64,000 bases of DNA from CAZMXS01 sp964570325 (GTDB lineage Bacteria > Verrucomicrobiota > Kiritimatiellia > CAIQIC01 > CAZMXS01). Of the stretch, positions 28,918-38,586 are shown in pieces. Under the pieces are notes generated by a model. It was given only the letters and a program-made list of their open reading frames with translations. It was not told the DNA's origin and ran no database searches. Location of the stretch: positions 8,108 to 72,107 of the forward strand of contig CAZMXS010000014.1 of the NCBI GenBank assembly GCA_964570325.1, read 5' to 3'. The first letter of the stretch is position 1, and every line of letters begins with the position of its first letter. The position numbers were made by a program, and so were the translations under genes.

Positions 28918-29628
28918 TCATGGCTGGTAAACCACGGCCGACTTCTGCTTGCCGTTAGTGTCCGTCACGTTGATCTGGTTGTTGCCGGACCCCGTGCGCG
29001 TGTAGGTCACCTGCTGGCCGGCGGTGGATGATGTCGGGCTGATGGTTCCCGATGACGCCGAAACCGACCACGTGTAGCTGCCGCTGCCGCCGTTGGCGAC
29101 AAACTGTTGTGTCGCGCCATTGGTATAAATCGTGGCGGAAACCGGCGAAATCGTGATGGCGGTGTTGGTCGGCACCGGGTTGATGATGGCGTCGCCGTTG
29201 ACGACGGCCAAGACATTCGGCTCAATCCACTGTGCGCGCATCTCGCCCGTGTCGCCCGAGCCGGTCAGCGTGCCGGCGATAGTGACCGGCTGGCCGGCCG
29301 TGGTTTGGCCTTCCATCTCGAAGGTGGCCACCTTGGTGTCGTCATTGATGTTGCCGATGGTCCCGCGCCAGATCAGCCCGCAGTTATCAATCGCCTCGAG
29401 CTGATCGCCGGTCTGGAAGAGATTCATACTGGTGACCCGATGCCCGCTGTTGGGGGGCTCAACAAAATATCCGCCGTCCGCGCCATCGTAAAAGCCGCTG
29501 AAATCTATGCTCACGTTGCGAATGGTGTCGCTTGAACCGCTGTCACACCCGTTGAAAGACAGTGCGCCCAATCCCAAGGCCAGGAAACACGCAATCGGCA
29601 AATGCAGGCTCGACCAACTACTTCTCAT
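28918..29628 (-). CDS. Lipoprotein with a bacterial Ig-like C-terminal domain
   Basis: 236 residues. The signal peptide ends in a lipobox-like LSFNGC, so Cys27 or so would be lipidated. The N-terminal half (IDFSGFYDGADGGYF, TFEMEGQTTAGQPVTIAG) looks like a beta-rich domain of unknown type. The C-terminal half (ISPVSATIYTNGATQQFVA, YTWSVSASSGTISPTSS) matches bacterial Ig-like repeats. An AAGGAT sequence lies about seven bases before the ATG. Probably sits on the outer membrane; role unknown. Confidence 0.8.
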   Translation of the reverse strand: MRSSWSSLHLPIACFLALGLGALSFNGCDSGSSDTIRNVSIDFSGFYDGADGGYFVEPPNSGHRVTSMNLFQTGDQLEAIDNCGLIWRGTIGNINDDTKVATFEMEGQTTAGQPVTIAGTLTGSGDTGEMRAQWIEPNVLAVVNGDAIINPVPTNTAITISPVSATIYTNGATQQFVANGGSGSYTWSVSASSGTISPTSSTAGQQVTYTRTGSGNNQINVTDTNGKQKSAVVYQP

Positions 29629-29855
29629 GGATTCATCCTTACTGCTTTGATTTATCTCACAATCCGTATTGGATACACTTAGACCTTTTAAAGTTCAAAA
29701 TCTTTTTCGGATCGGCGGCGTAGACCGGAATTGCGAGAGGTCCCCAGCATTTAACAACAAGACGCATGCCCGCGGTCTTTGTGGTTCAGATTCTTTCCCA
29801 CTTGGAATTTACGCTCCATCCTCTTAAAAAAGCTTCAACACCGGAGATTGCAACG

Positions 29856-32018
29856 ATGAAGAGACTCTTTGCCGCCTTGCTGTTGCTCGGACTCGCCGGC
29901 TGCGGACAGCGTCCCGCCGATTCCACCCCATCACCCCAACCGATGCCGGCACCCGTCGCCGCCGCGCCGGCAACGACGGCGCCCCAACCCACCCCCCCCG
30001 TTGCGGAACCCGCGGCTGAAGCCGCCACCCCCGCAGCGAATCCGACGACACTGTCCTTCCTGCATACGGAAGGCCGCCACCTGGTCAACGAACAAGGCCA
30101 GATTGTCCAACTGCGCGGAGTTAATATCGGTTCCTGGCTGCTGATCGAGCCCTGGCTCAGCGGCTTCGGCGACCAACCCGGCATGCAGGCGGAGCGGGAC
30201 ATCTGGGAACTGATGCAGCAGCGCTTCGGGCAGGACGCCAAGCTGGACCTGATCCGCGCCTACCGCGAAGCCTTTTTTACTGAAGCGGATGTGCGAAATA
30301 TCGCCGCGCTGGGGTTGAACGCGCTGCGCGTGCCCGTCTGGTGGCGCGCGGTCAGCGACCCGGATTTTGCCGGCACGGTCGTCTGGCTGGATCGGTGTAT
30401 CGAATGGTGCGGGCGCAATGGCATTTATGTGATCATTGATCTGCACGGCGCGCCCGGCGGACAAAGTAAGGAAGCCGGCATGCTTGGCGAACGTGCCGCG
30501 GCTGCGCTGTGGAGCGACGCCACCAATCGCGAGGAAACCGTCGCCTGGTGGAAACGAATCGCCGGCATCTACCGCGACAATCCGACGGTCGCCGGCTATG
30601 ACCTGCTGAACGAAGCCTTGACGCCGCCCCTCGAGGAGTTGATCGCTTTCTATGACCGGCTTTACCAGGAAATCCGAACGGTAGACCCTAAACACCCGCT
30701 ATTCATCGAGGATGGCATTCAAGGCTTCCACCGCTTGCCCCGGCCGGTGGATATGGGCTGGACCAATGTCGTGTACAGCTTCCACTATTACCCCCAGAAC
30801 ACGGAGCAGGCTTTCATGGCCGGCCCGGTGGATCTTCCGCGTTTCAACCGGATCGCGCTGTTCGACGACTGCCCCGTCTATGTCGGCGAGTTCAACTCGA
30901 TCCAACTCGATCGCGGCGGGTCCGACAATTTCCGGCGCTTCTGCGAAATATTCGACTACTTCGGCTGGTCTTGGAGCTTCTGGACCTATCGCAAAATCGA
31001 AGATAACCGCGACTCCATCTGGGGCCTGTACGGCTTCCGCGACCAGTGGCCGCCGCTGAATCTGGCCACCGACTCCTTTGACACCATCAAGGGCTGGATC
31101 ACCGGCTTGGCCGCGCCTAATGCCGGCCCGCTCCCCAACCTGCAGTCCGCGCTCAGTTCGATTGCCGCATGGACGCCATTTGACTGCGGCCGCGATCCCA
31201 AGACCATCCCGCTGCTTTTGAAAGACGCGCTGGTCATGGGCGGCGGCGGCAACACCCCCCATTTCGAGTTTCAGTATAATCCTCCCAACATCGGCTACTG
31301 GACAACGGAGGACACGCTTGGCTGGACGGTCAACATCGCGCGCGACGACACCTACGAGCTGAACATCCGCATGGCCAATAACTCGGACCAAAACCAACTG
31401 GCCGTCTGGCTGGATGGCGTACGGCTGGGCGCCTTCCCGCTGCCCAACACCCATGGCTGGCGCGCCTACCGCGACACAGCGGTCGCGCCGATTACGCTCA
31501 CTGCCGGCCGGCATGTAATCGAAATCGGGCAGGGGGACCGGCAGCCCGGCTTTGTCAATTTTCAAGGGGCTTGGCTGACTCCAACCGAAGCCGGAGGCGT
31601 CAAGCCGGCCGAGGATGAAATCCGCCTGCGTATTTCTAATCTTTTCAGCCTGCGCGCCGGCACCCCGATCCGCGGCGAATGGTTCAATAGTCCGCCCAAC
31701 CTCAGTTACATCACCAGCGGCGAGGCAATGATCTGGCAAATTGAAATTGCGGAAGGCGGCATGTTCAATGCCACGGCCGTTTACGCCACCCCCAAGGAGA
31801 AAACGGAACTGGCTATTCGCATTGACGGCCAGCCATTTGTTGCCAACCCGCTTTCCGTCACCAGCCGCGAGAATGATTGGCAGTCCTATGCCCGCGCCGA
31901 GCTGGGCGCCAACCGCATCGAAGCCGGCGGACACACCGTCAGCGTGGCTTGGACGGCGCCGGACGGGGCCGGAGTCGGCAACCTGCGCGAGGTTGTGCTG
32001 ACGCGGCAGAAGGAATAA
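29856..32018 (+). CDS. Lipoprotein glycoside hydrolase family 5 (glucanase type) with binding domains
   Basis: 720 residues from the ATG at 29856, which has GGAG ten bases upstream and begins a lipoprotein signal (LFAALLLLGLAGC). A proline/alanine-rich linker follows to about residue 70. The GH5 barrel shows VQLRGVNIGSWLLIEPW, a beginning typical of exo-beta-1,3-glucanase-like members. The acid/base is Glu253 in DLLNEALTPP and the nucleophile Glu345 in YVGEFNS. The last 250 residues hold two beta-sandwich modules (WTVNIARDDTYELNIR, WQIEIAEGGMFNATAVY) like carbohydrate-binding modules. Expected to hydrolyse beta-glucans while anchored to the outer membrane. Confidence 0.92.
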   Translation: MKRLFAALLLLGLAGCGQRPADSTPSPQPMPAPVAAAPATTAPQPTPPVAEPAAEAATPAANPTTLSFLHTEGRHLVNEQGQIVQLRGVNIGSWLLIEPWLSGFGDQPGMQAERDIWELMQQRFGQDAKLDLIRAYREAFFTEADVRNIAALGLNALRVPVWWRAVSDPDFAGTVVWLDRCIEWCGRNGIYVIIDLHGAPGGQSKEAGMLGERAAAALWSDATNREETVAWWKRIAGIYRDNPTVAGYDLLNEALTPPLEELIAFYDRLYQEIRTVDPKHPLFIEDGIQGFHRLPRPVDMGWTNVVYSFHYYPQNTEQAFMAGPVDLPRFNRIALFDDCPVYVGEFNSIQLDRGGSDNFRRFCEIFDYFGWSWSFWTYRKIEDNRDSIWGLYGFRDQWPPLNLATDSFDTIKGWITGLAAPNAGPLPNLQSALSSIAAWTPFDCGRDPKTIPLLLKDALVMGGGGNTPHFEFQYNPPNIGYWTTEDTLGWTVNIARDDTYELNIRMANNSDQNQLAVWLDGVRLGAFPLPNTHGWRAYRDTAVAPITLTAGRHVIEIGQGDRQPGFVNFQGAWLTPTEAGGVKPAEDEIRLRISNLFSLRAGTPIRGEWFNSPPNLSYITSGEAMIWQIEIAEGGMFNATAVYATPKEKTELAIRIDGQPFVANPLSVTSRENDWQSYARAELGANRIEAGGHTVSVAWTAPDGAGVGNLREVVLTRQKE

Positions 32019-32160
32019 CCACCTGAGGAGGCAAGCCGGCAATTATCGGCCTGGCTGTGGGAACAACTGGCGCTGGAAGGATGGATCATTTATTCCGGCA
32101 GCTTGACTTTATCCCTGGGGTTGGCCACAAAATATAACCAGCAATTTCACAGGGGTGCGA

Positions 32161-33447
32161 ATGCGCGCAGCGGGCAAGAATCGGGTTGTTTTCTGTCTGC
32201 TCTTTTCCTGTCCATTTCTGGTGAGCGCCACCGTTTTGACAAACATCGCAGTCCAGGATTTGAATGGCCGCGGGGGCGAAGTCGTCGAACATCAGACCAC
32301 GGAGTACGTGGAATTCAAGAATAACGGAACCGCGGATGTTTACAATCGGAAGGCCTTGTTCCTTTTCTCGTTTACCAATTTCGCGGGCCGCAACATCATG
32401 GACCAGTATATTCAGTCTGCCATGTTCCGGGTGTACGCTTGGGTTAATCATGACACGAACAATCGCGTGCGGCTCTGGGGCTTCACTTATACGGCCAATA
32501 ACGTGGACTCGAAATGGCACGAAGGCATCACGGCCCAAAATGACCCCAACTGGTTATATGCCTATTGGGGCGCCTACTGGTATCCTAGCGGATCCGGAGT
32601 CGCCAACCTCGAGACCCAGCGCGGCGCCCGCGCCGACAGCCCGATCACTTTTTCGGGAACCAATCTGTTAGCCTACTGCCGCTGGGGCGCCGACCGCTAT
32701 CCGTCGTTCGGATTCAGCACGTCCAATCCGGACGGCTTGATTACCTTCATGCTCAACCGCGAAGAGATAGATTCGCAGCAGGACGAAATCCATGCGCGGG
32801 AAAGCACGGAGGATGGCGGTATCTACCGGCCATACCTGGCCTTGGATGTGCGTTTCCCGGAAATCCGGGTTGGCATCGGCCGCAGCAACGACATCCCCAG
32901 CGGTGGCGAGTATGATTTTGGCGTTGTCCATGAAACCAACCAGATTGCGATTTCCACCAATCTCGTCATTGACAACCAACTGGGCGAGGCGGCGAGTAGC
33001 CTGCACATATCATCGCTGACCATTACCGGCCAGCATGCGTCGTTGTTCTCCGTGGTCGCAACGAATTTCTATCTCAACCAAGGACAGAGTAACGCGCTGT
33101 CCGTGACCTTCAATGCCGGTTGTTCAAACCTCTGGGGGATCTGGGACCAAGCCTGGCTCGTCATCGCCAACAACGACGAGAACGAGCGCCTCTTCACCGT
33201 CCGGCTGCGCGGCGAAATCTTCCCCTACCTGCGATTCATTGGCGCTTATCCGCAGTTTGTCTCCAATGTTGTGCTGGCGTGGGCCAGCCGCACCGGCCAA
33301 TGGTTCACCGTCTGGACAATGCCCGAGGCTTTGGATGGTGTCTGGGAATCGAATGCCAGTGTGCAAGCAAGCGGCCGCGCGTGCTGGTGGACCAGCAACA
33401 TCGCCGGCCAGGAACGCCGTTTTTACCGCGCGCAATTAAGCCCATGA
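32161..33447 (+). CDS. Secreted beta-rich protein of unknown function
   Basis: About 428 residues. The ATG at 32161 is preceded by AGGGG five bases upstream; a GTG at 32155 is in frame but overlaps that site. The signal peptide is VVFCLLFSCPFLVSA. The N-terminal half resembles DNRLRE/anchor-type domains that follow a signal peptide in surface proteins (LFSFTNFAGRNIMDQYI). Near residue 250 an abnormal-spindle/choice-of-anchor-like repeat starts (GVVHETNQIAISTNLVIDN, SVTFNAGCSNLWGIWDQ). No catalytic motif is visible. It probably belongs to the outer surface together with the adjacent glucanase. Confidence 0.75.
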   Translation: MRAAGKNRVVFCLLFSCPFLVSATVLTNIAVQDLNGRGGEVVEHQTTEYVEFKNNGTADVYNRKALFLFSFTNFAGRNIMDQYIQSAMFRVYAWVNHDTNNRVRLWGFTYTANNVDSKWHEGITAQNDPNWLYAYWGAYWYPSGSGVANLETQRGARADSPITFSGTNLLAYCRWGADRYPSFGFSTSNPDGLITFMLNREEIDSQQDEIHARESTEDGGIYRPYLALDVRFPEIRVGIGRSNDIPSGGEYDFGVVHETNQIAISTNLVIDNQLGEAASSLHISSLTITGQHASLFSVVATNFYLNQGQSNALSVTFNAGCSNLWGIWDQAWLVIANNDENERLFTVRLRGEIFPYLRFIGAYPQFVSNVVLAWASRTGQWFTVWTMPEALDGVWESNASVQASGRACWWTSNIAGQERRFYRAQLSP

Positions 33448-33628
33448 ATGCCCGCGCGCGCGGCCTGCATCATCTGCAACCTGTGCGTCTTCAGCCATGT
33501 CTTGCATGGCCAGCCGTTGCCTTGTGTGTGGCCCATGCGCTGATTGATACATGGTTAAGCCAAACGCCGGACGCGATAGGTCTTGCCATACGCTTGAACA
33601 CAAGTTCAGCAATCGCCGCCAAATGCAA

Positions 33629-33874
33629 TCAACCGGTTCCGCTGCCAAACGGACAACTGCCGCCGGAACACGCGGACGGCGCGGGACAGGCGCCGCCGGA
33701 CGGGCAGGCGCGTTCGTGAGTAACACCGCCGGATGCGGGATTGAATGCGGCGAACTTCTTTTCCAGACGCGCGGCTCCGCATTGCGGGCACTTCCCGGGC
33801 CGGTCCGCGGCGGAACGCAACAGTACCTCGAACACATTTCCACAATCACGGCACTGGTATTCAAACAGCGGCAT
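33629..33874 (-). CDS. FmdB-family zinc ribbon protein
   Basis: 81 residues. It begins MPLFEYQCRDCGNVFEVL and has a second CPQCG pair, the two CxxC knuckles that define the FmdB/putative regulatory zinc ribbon family. The C-terminal half carries five more cysteines (CPSGGACPAPSACSGG), more than usual, which could bind metal or sulfane sulfur. The start overlaps the end of the preceding DUF2892-like gene by 14 bp. Family members are small regulators or chaperones of uncertain role. Confidence 0.85.
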   Translation of the reverse strand: MPLFEYQCRDCGNVFEVLLRSAADRPGKCPQCGAARLEKKFAAFNPASGGVTHERACPSGGACPAPSACSGGSCPFGSGTG

Positions 33875-34076
33875 GCGTGCGCCCTCCGTGAGGCTTGAGG
33901 CCGGCTTTTTTTAGAATGATTTCCATGGGACAGAACCCCGTGAAGGCCGACTGGATCAAGTTTGCGCCAACAAAGGCCGTGAACAGGAACCACCAGGGAC
34001 TGACCCAGCGCCCCAGCGCCAGGCTGCCCAGCACGAACGCGCCCGCGATCACGCGAATCGCATTTTCGATGGTCAT
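33861..34076 (-). CDS. DUF2892-type small membrane protein
   Basis: 71 residues with two hydrophobic segments. TIENAIRVIAGAFVLGSLAL and FVGANLIQSAFTGFCPMEIILKKAGL match the DUF2892 pattern, in which the NLIQSAFTGFCP segment is nearly invariant. DUF2892 domains are often fused to or next to rhodanese (sulfurtransferase) domains. It overlaps the FmdB gene by 14 bp and follows the DUF6132-like gene by about 60 bp, so the three small genes appear linked to the efflux operon. Confidence 0.85.
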   Translation of the reverse strand: MTIENAIRVIAGAFVLGSLALGRWVSPWWFLFTAFVGANLIQSAFTGFCPMEIILKKAGLKPHGGRTHAAV

Positions 34077-34139
34077 AATTTGCTCCTTTCGTTCCGTGGC
34101 TGCGCCGCGTCTCTATTTTCCGGTTTCAAAATACGTCGG

Positions 34140-34310
34140 TCATTTGCCGGCCGCAAACAAACCGCCAATCATCCCCCAGACGGCCATCGCCACCCACGGG
34201 TTGGCCGTCAACGGACAAGCCCCGGATCGGCAACCGACGAACTTGTACATCGCAAAGCCCACCGCGGCGCCAAGTACGACGCCCGCCACCAAACGCCACA
34301 TCACGTTCAT
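34140..34310 (-). CDS. DUF6132-like small membrane protein
   Basis: 56 residues. Two hydrophobic segments (LVAGVVLGAAVGFAMY and WVAMAVWGMIGGLFAAG) flank the conserved-looking core FVGCRSGACPLTANPW, which is the GCxSGxCPLTSNP signature of this small family. The ATG at 34310 overlaps the RND pump stop by 4 bp (ATGA), a sign of translational coupling. The two cysteines of the core suggest a redox or sulfur link. Function unknown. Confidence 0.75.
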   Translation of the reverse strand: MNVMWRLVAGVVLGAAVGFAMYKFVGCRSGACPLTANPWVAMAVWGMIGGLFAAGK

Positions 34311-37300
34311 GCCGCACCCGCCTTTCGCCCATAGATCAGATTATACACCACCGGCACCACCACCAGCGTGAAAGCGGTCGAAACGAACAAGCCGAAAATG
34401 AGCGCCCAGGCCAGCCCGCTGAAAATCGGGTCAAACGTGATCGGCCACGCGCCCAGCAGCGTCGTTCCGGCTGTCAGAAAGATCGGTCGCAGGCGCGTGG
34501 CGCCGGCGCTGATGATCGCCTCGCGCAACGGCGCCCCGCCCGCGACCGACTGACGGATGAAATCAATCAGGATGATGGCGTTGCGTTGCACGATGCCGCC
34601 AAGCGCGATCATGCCGATCATCGCCGTGGCGGTAAAGAAGACCGGATCGGCGTAGCCGCCGACCGTGCGGGCAGTCAACAGATTCATCAGCCAAAATCCT
34701 GGCATAATACCGATCAGGGTCAGCGGGATCGAGAGCATGATCACCAGCGGCAATAGATACGATGCGGTCTCGTACACCAGCAGAACGTAGATCGCCAGCA
34801 GCGCGATCCCAAACGCAATGCCCAAGTCGCGGAACACATCCACGGTGATTTTCCATTCGCCTTCGCCGGCCCACTCCGCGCGGATACCCGCCGGCAACGG
34901 TTGCTCGCGCAGCGCCCGCTGCAAGGCGAGCACGGGATAGGCCGGACCGCGGCCGGCAGTCTCGGCGGTGACGTATACTACTCGCTCGAGATTCTTGTGG
35001 AAGATGGTCTTGTCCTCCACAGTCGGCTCAAAACGACCGATCTCTCCCAACTGTACGGAATGCCCGCCACGGCCTTTCACCGGCAGCGTCGCCAGCCGCG
35101 CCGCGTCCGACCGCAATTCGCGGGGTACGTGCAGGACTATCGGCAGTTCGTTCTGTTCCGCCGGCAGGTGCGCCGTGCCGGCGGGCAACCCGCCCAGTGC
35201 CATCTGCGCGGTCTGGACCACCTCCTCGACCGCGATGCCGTTAAGCCCCGCCTTCTCCCGGTCCACGCGGAAAAACAGCTTGGCCATGTCGCTTTCGACC
35301 GAGTCGTCAATCTCCACGACGCCCGGCTCGGTCTGCATCCGCGCCTGGACCAGGCCGGCGGCGGCGATCAGCTCCTCATAGCGATGAAACGGCTGGCCGT
35401 ACACTTCAGCCACGACGGTCGCGAGCACGGGCGGGCCCGGCGGCGCCTCGACCAGTTTAAGGCGGGCGCCCATGCGCGCGCCGAGCGCCGCCAGGTCGTT
35501 GCGCAGACGCAGGACAATCGCGTGGCTGTTCATCGCGCGCCGTTCCTTGGGCAGCAGATTTACGCGGATATCCGCCACATGCGGCCCCTGCCGCAGGTAA
35601 TAATGCCGCACCAAGCCGTTGAAATCCATTGGTGAACCGGCGCCCACCAGCGTCGTATACAAGACCACCTCGGGGACGGTCTGCAGATACCGCTCAACCT
35701 CGCGCGCGACGGCGTCGGTCTGCTCCAGCGTGGCGGATTCGGGCAGATCCACCAGAATCTGGAATTCGTTTTTGTTGTCGAACGGCAGCATTTTCAGCGG
35801 CACGGCGCCGGTCAACGCCAGCGCAATCGAAAAGCCGAATAGCGCCGCGATCGCAAGCAGCAGCCAACGGCTGCGGCGCGGCGAGACAATGAACGGCCGC
35901 ACGATTCGGTCATAGAACCGGTACGTGCGCGTGGGCGGCGGATCATCCGGCGCGGCCGCCGCCGGCGCTTCGCGCAACAGACGGGCGGCGAGCCAGGGTG
36001 TGATCGCGCAAGCCACCAGCATTGAGCTGAGCATCGCCAACGGCACGTTCAGTGCCATCGGCGCCATGTAGGGCCCCATCATGCCGGTGATGAAGAACAT
36101 CGGGATGAACGAAACGATGATCGCCAGCGTCGCCAGCGTGATCGGGGGCATGACCTCCTGCATCGCCAGCGCCACGGCTTCCAGTCGCGGATAGCGGCGC
36201 AGCGCCAGGTAGCGCGCGATGTTCTCGACGCCGACAATGGGATTGTCCACCAGCAGGCCCAGGGCCAGGATCAACGCGAAAAGCGTCACGCGATTGATCG
36301 TGTAACCCAGGAGGTAGTTGCCGAGCAGCGTCAGCGAATACGTGATCGGAATGGCCAGCCCGACAATGATGCCTTCGCGCCAGGACATCGTCAGCGCGAT
36401 CATGCCCACCACCGTCAGGATGCCCAGCGCCAGGTTGCCAATCAGGTCGTTTACCTTGGCGTTGGCCGTCGCCCCGTAATCGCGCGTGATGGTGTATGCG
36501 ATATCGTCGGGAATGACCGCGCCGCGCAAGGCCGCCATCCGTTCCGCCACCGCGCGCGCCACGCGCACCGCGTTGCTGCCCTTCTTTTTGGCCACCGCCA
36601 CCGTTACGGCCGGGCAACTTTCCCCCGGCGTCCCCTCCGCGGCCGCGGGGCCCCAGCCAATCCGGGAATAAGTGGCCGGCTCGTCCGGCCCATCGCGGAT
36701 TTCCGCCACGTCGCGCAGATACACCGGCCGGCCGTCATGCACCCCGACCAGCAACTGGCGCACTTCGTCGGCGTCCCGCAGAAACGGCCCCGCCGCCACC
36801 CGGATTTCGCGGCCGGCCTGTTCGAACGTGCCGGCCTCCGCCTGGGCATTGGAAACCTTCAGCGCGCCGGCGATTTCCAGCGCCGACAAACCATAGGCGG
36901 CCAGGCGTTCAGGATTCAGGTACACATGGATCACGCGCCGCTCGCCGCCATGGATGGTAACGCGCGCGCTGTCGGGGACATGCTGCAACTGCGCGGCCAC
37001 CTCCTCCGCCACGCGATACAAAGCGTGGGAATCCTGCGTGGCGCTATGCAAAGCAATGTTGACGATCGGCACGTCGTCAATCTCGACCGGTTTGACCACC
37101 CAACCGGCGATCCCCGGTGTTGTCTGGTCAATGTTTTGAAAAATCTTGTTGTAGAGCTTGATCAGGCTGGCCTCGCGATCCTCGCCGACAAAAAATCGCA
37201 CCGTCACCACCGCCAGGCCAGGACGCGACATGGAGTAAACATATTCGACGCCGTCAATCTGGTACAACATGCGCTCCAGGCGCGCGGCGACCATCTTTTC

Positions 37301-37498
37301 CACCTCTTCCGCGCTGCCGCCGGGGTAACGGATCAACACGTCCGCCAGCGGCACGACAATCTGGGGCTCCTCTTCGCGCGGCGTTGCCAGCAGCGCGGCC
37401 GCGCCCGCCACCAGGCTGATGATGATCAGCAGGATGGCCAGATTGCCCCGCAAAAAGGCGTTGATGACGGCGGTCAGAAAAGAATGACGGCGCTCCAT
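34307..37498 (-). CDS. RND-superfamily efflux permease
   Basis: 1063 residues from the ATG at 37498, which follows the adaptor stop by 4 bases; the frame extends to 37570 but inside the adaptor gene. Twelve membrane segments and two large periplasmic loops are in the AcrB order. The TM4 proton-relay motif reads GLLVDNPIVGVEN: Asp418 is kept but the second aspartate usual in AcrB-like pumps (LVDDAIV) is Asn419. The N-terminal loop (LADVLIRYPGGSAEEVEKMV) is typical. It is expected to export small molecules by proton antiport, with the adaptor and TolC proteins encoded just upstream. Confidence 0.93.
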   Translation of the reverse strand: MERRHSFLTAVINAFLRGNLAILLIIISLVAGAAALLATPREEEPQIVVPLADVLIRYPGGSAEEVEKMVAARLERMLYQIDGVEYVYSMSRPGLAVVTVRFFVGEDREASLIKLYNKIFQNIDQTTPGIAGWVVKPVEIDDVPIVNIALHSATQDSHALYRVAEEVAAQLQHVPDSARVTIHGGERRVIHVYLNPERLAAYGLSALEIAGALKVSNAQAEAGTFEQAGREIRVAAGPFLRDADEVRQLLVGVHDGRPVYLRDVAEIRDGPDEPATYSRIGWGPAAAEGTPGESCPAVTVAVAKKKGSNAVRVARAVAERMAALRGAVIPDDIAYTITRDYGATANAKVNDLIGNLALGILTVVGMIALTMSWREGIIVGLAIPITYSLTLLGNYLLGYTINRVTLFALILALGLLVDNPIVGVENIARYLALRRYPRLEAVALAMQEVMPPITLATLAIIVSFIPMFFITGMMGPYMAPMALNVPLAMLSSMLVACAITPWLAARLLREAPAAAAPDDPPPTRTYRFYDRIVRPFIVSPRRSRWLLLAIAALFGFSIALALTGAVPLKMLPFDNKNEFQILVDLPESATLEQTDAVAREVERYLQTVPEVVLYTTLVGAGSPMDFNGLVRHYYLRQGPHVADIRVNLLPKERRAMNSHAIVLRLRNDLAALGARMGARLKLVEAPPGPPVLATVVAEVYGQPFHRYEELIAAAGLVQARMQTEPGVVEIDDSVESDMAKLFFRVDREKAGLNGIAVEEVVQTAQMALGGLPAGTAHLPAEQNELPIVLHVPRELRSDAARLATLPVKGRGGHSVQLGEIGRFEPTVEDKTIFHKNLERVVYVTAETAGRGPAYPVLALQRALREQPLPAGIRAEWAGEGEWKITVDVFRDLGIAFGIALLAIYVLLVYETASYLLPLVIMLSIPLTLIGIMPGFWLMNLLTARTVGGYADPVFFTATAMIGMIALGGIVQRNAIILIDFIRQSVAGGAPLREAIISAGATRLRPIFLTAGTTLLGAWPITFDPIFSGLAWALIFGLFVSTAFTLVVVPVVYNLIYGRKAGAA

Positions 37499-37502
37499 GG
37501 AA

Positions 37503-38549
37503 TCAGCCCTCCCGCGCCGGGTTGACGATGACCGTTTCCCCTTCCGCCAAGCCGGACAACACCTCGACACGGCCCGCGCCGGCGGGCGCGGTCTTCACCA
37601 GCCGCCGCTCCAGCCGCCCGTCGCGCGCCACCTGCGCGAACTCCAACTGGCCCACCCGGTAGATCGCCGCCGCCGGCGCCAGCAGCGCCCGCCGTGGCGC
37701 GTCCTGCACCCACAACCGTCCGAAAGTGCCGGGCAGCACCTCCGCGCCCGCCGTGGCCAATTGCACCTTGACCTTGCGCGTCCGCGTCGCCGGGTCCACC
37801 TCGCTGACGATTTCCGTCACCCGGCCGGTGAGGGTTTGCGGCGGCCATTCGAGCGCCACCTCCACCGTCTGGTCCAGCGCCAGCCGCCCGATCAACCGCA
37901 CCGGCGTCGCCGCTACCAGACGCATCCGCAGCGGATCGTACACCGTCACCAGCACCTGGCCGGGATTGGCCAGGTCGCCGGACTCGACGCGCCGCTCCAC
38001 CACCACGCCGTCAATCGGAGCCGTGATCTGCGTGTAGGACAACATGACCCGGACGCGCTCAACCTGCGCCCGCGCCGCGTTGAAAGCGGACTCGGCCGCC
38101 GTCAGCGCCTGGTCGGTCGTGGCATTCTTCGCCATCAGATCGCGCGCGCGCTGATACTCGCGTTCGGCCTGTTTCAACTGCGCTTCGGCCCCGCTGAGTT
38201 GCTCCCGAATCTCGCGATCGTCCAACGCGATCAGCAACTGGCCTTTCCGGACCCGGTCGCCGGCCGCCACCCGCACTTCGTTGACGTAGGCCGGGATCCG
38301 GGCGCTCAAGTTGATCGTCTCTTCCGACTCGGTCGTGCCCACAACATCAATGCGCGGCCCCACTTCCTCCGCCACCACGGCCGCGGTGACGGCATTGGCC
38401 GGCACTGCCGGCCGCGGCGACGCGACCAACTGGCCCGGCGCCACTTTCGCCCGGCATCCGCCGCTTGCCCAAATCATCAGCGCCGCCAGCGCTATCAAAC
38501 CCACCGTCGCTTTCCAGAACTTGATCACCCAATGAAGGAACTTGCTCAT
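37503..38549 (-). CDS. RND efflux periplasmic adaptor subunit
   Basis: 348 residues. The N-terminal membrane anchor contains a lipobox-like ASGGC, so it may be lipidated. The lipoyl halves (NEVRVAAGDRVRKGQLLIAL, IDGVVVERRVESGDLANPG) flank an alpha-helical hairpin (EAQLKQAEREYQRARDLM), followed by the beta-barrel (LALDQTVEVALEWPPQTL). It is the standard membrane fusion protein that joins the RND pump to the TolC channel. It sits between these two genes in a tight leftward operon. Confidence 0.93.
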   Translation of the reverse strand: MSKFLHWVIKFWKATVGLIALAALMIWASGGCRAKVAPGQLVASPRPAVPANAVTAAVVAEEVGPRIDVVGTTESEETINLSARIPAYVNEVRVAAGDRVRKGQLLIALDDREIREQLSGAEAQLKQAEREYQRARDLMAKNATTDQALTAAESAFNAARAQVERVRVMLSYTQITAPIDGVVVERRVESGDLANPGQVLVTVYDPLRMRLVAATPVRLIGRLALDQTVEVALEWPPQTLTGRVTEIVSEVDPATRTRKVKVQLATAGAEVLPGTFGRLWVQDAPRRALLAPAAAIYRVGQLEFAQVARDGRLERRLVKTAPAGAGRVEVLSGLAEGETVIVNPAREG

Positions 38550-38586
38550 CGCTTGATGGCCTCCGTTTTACCACACCGCCCACTGC

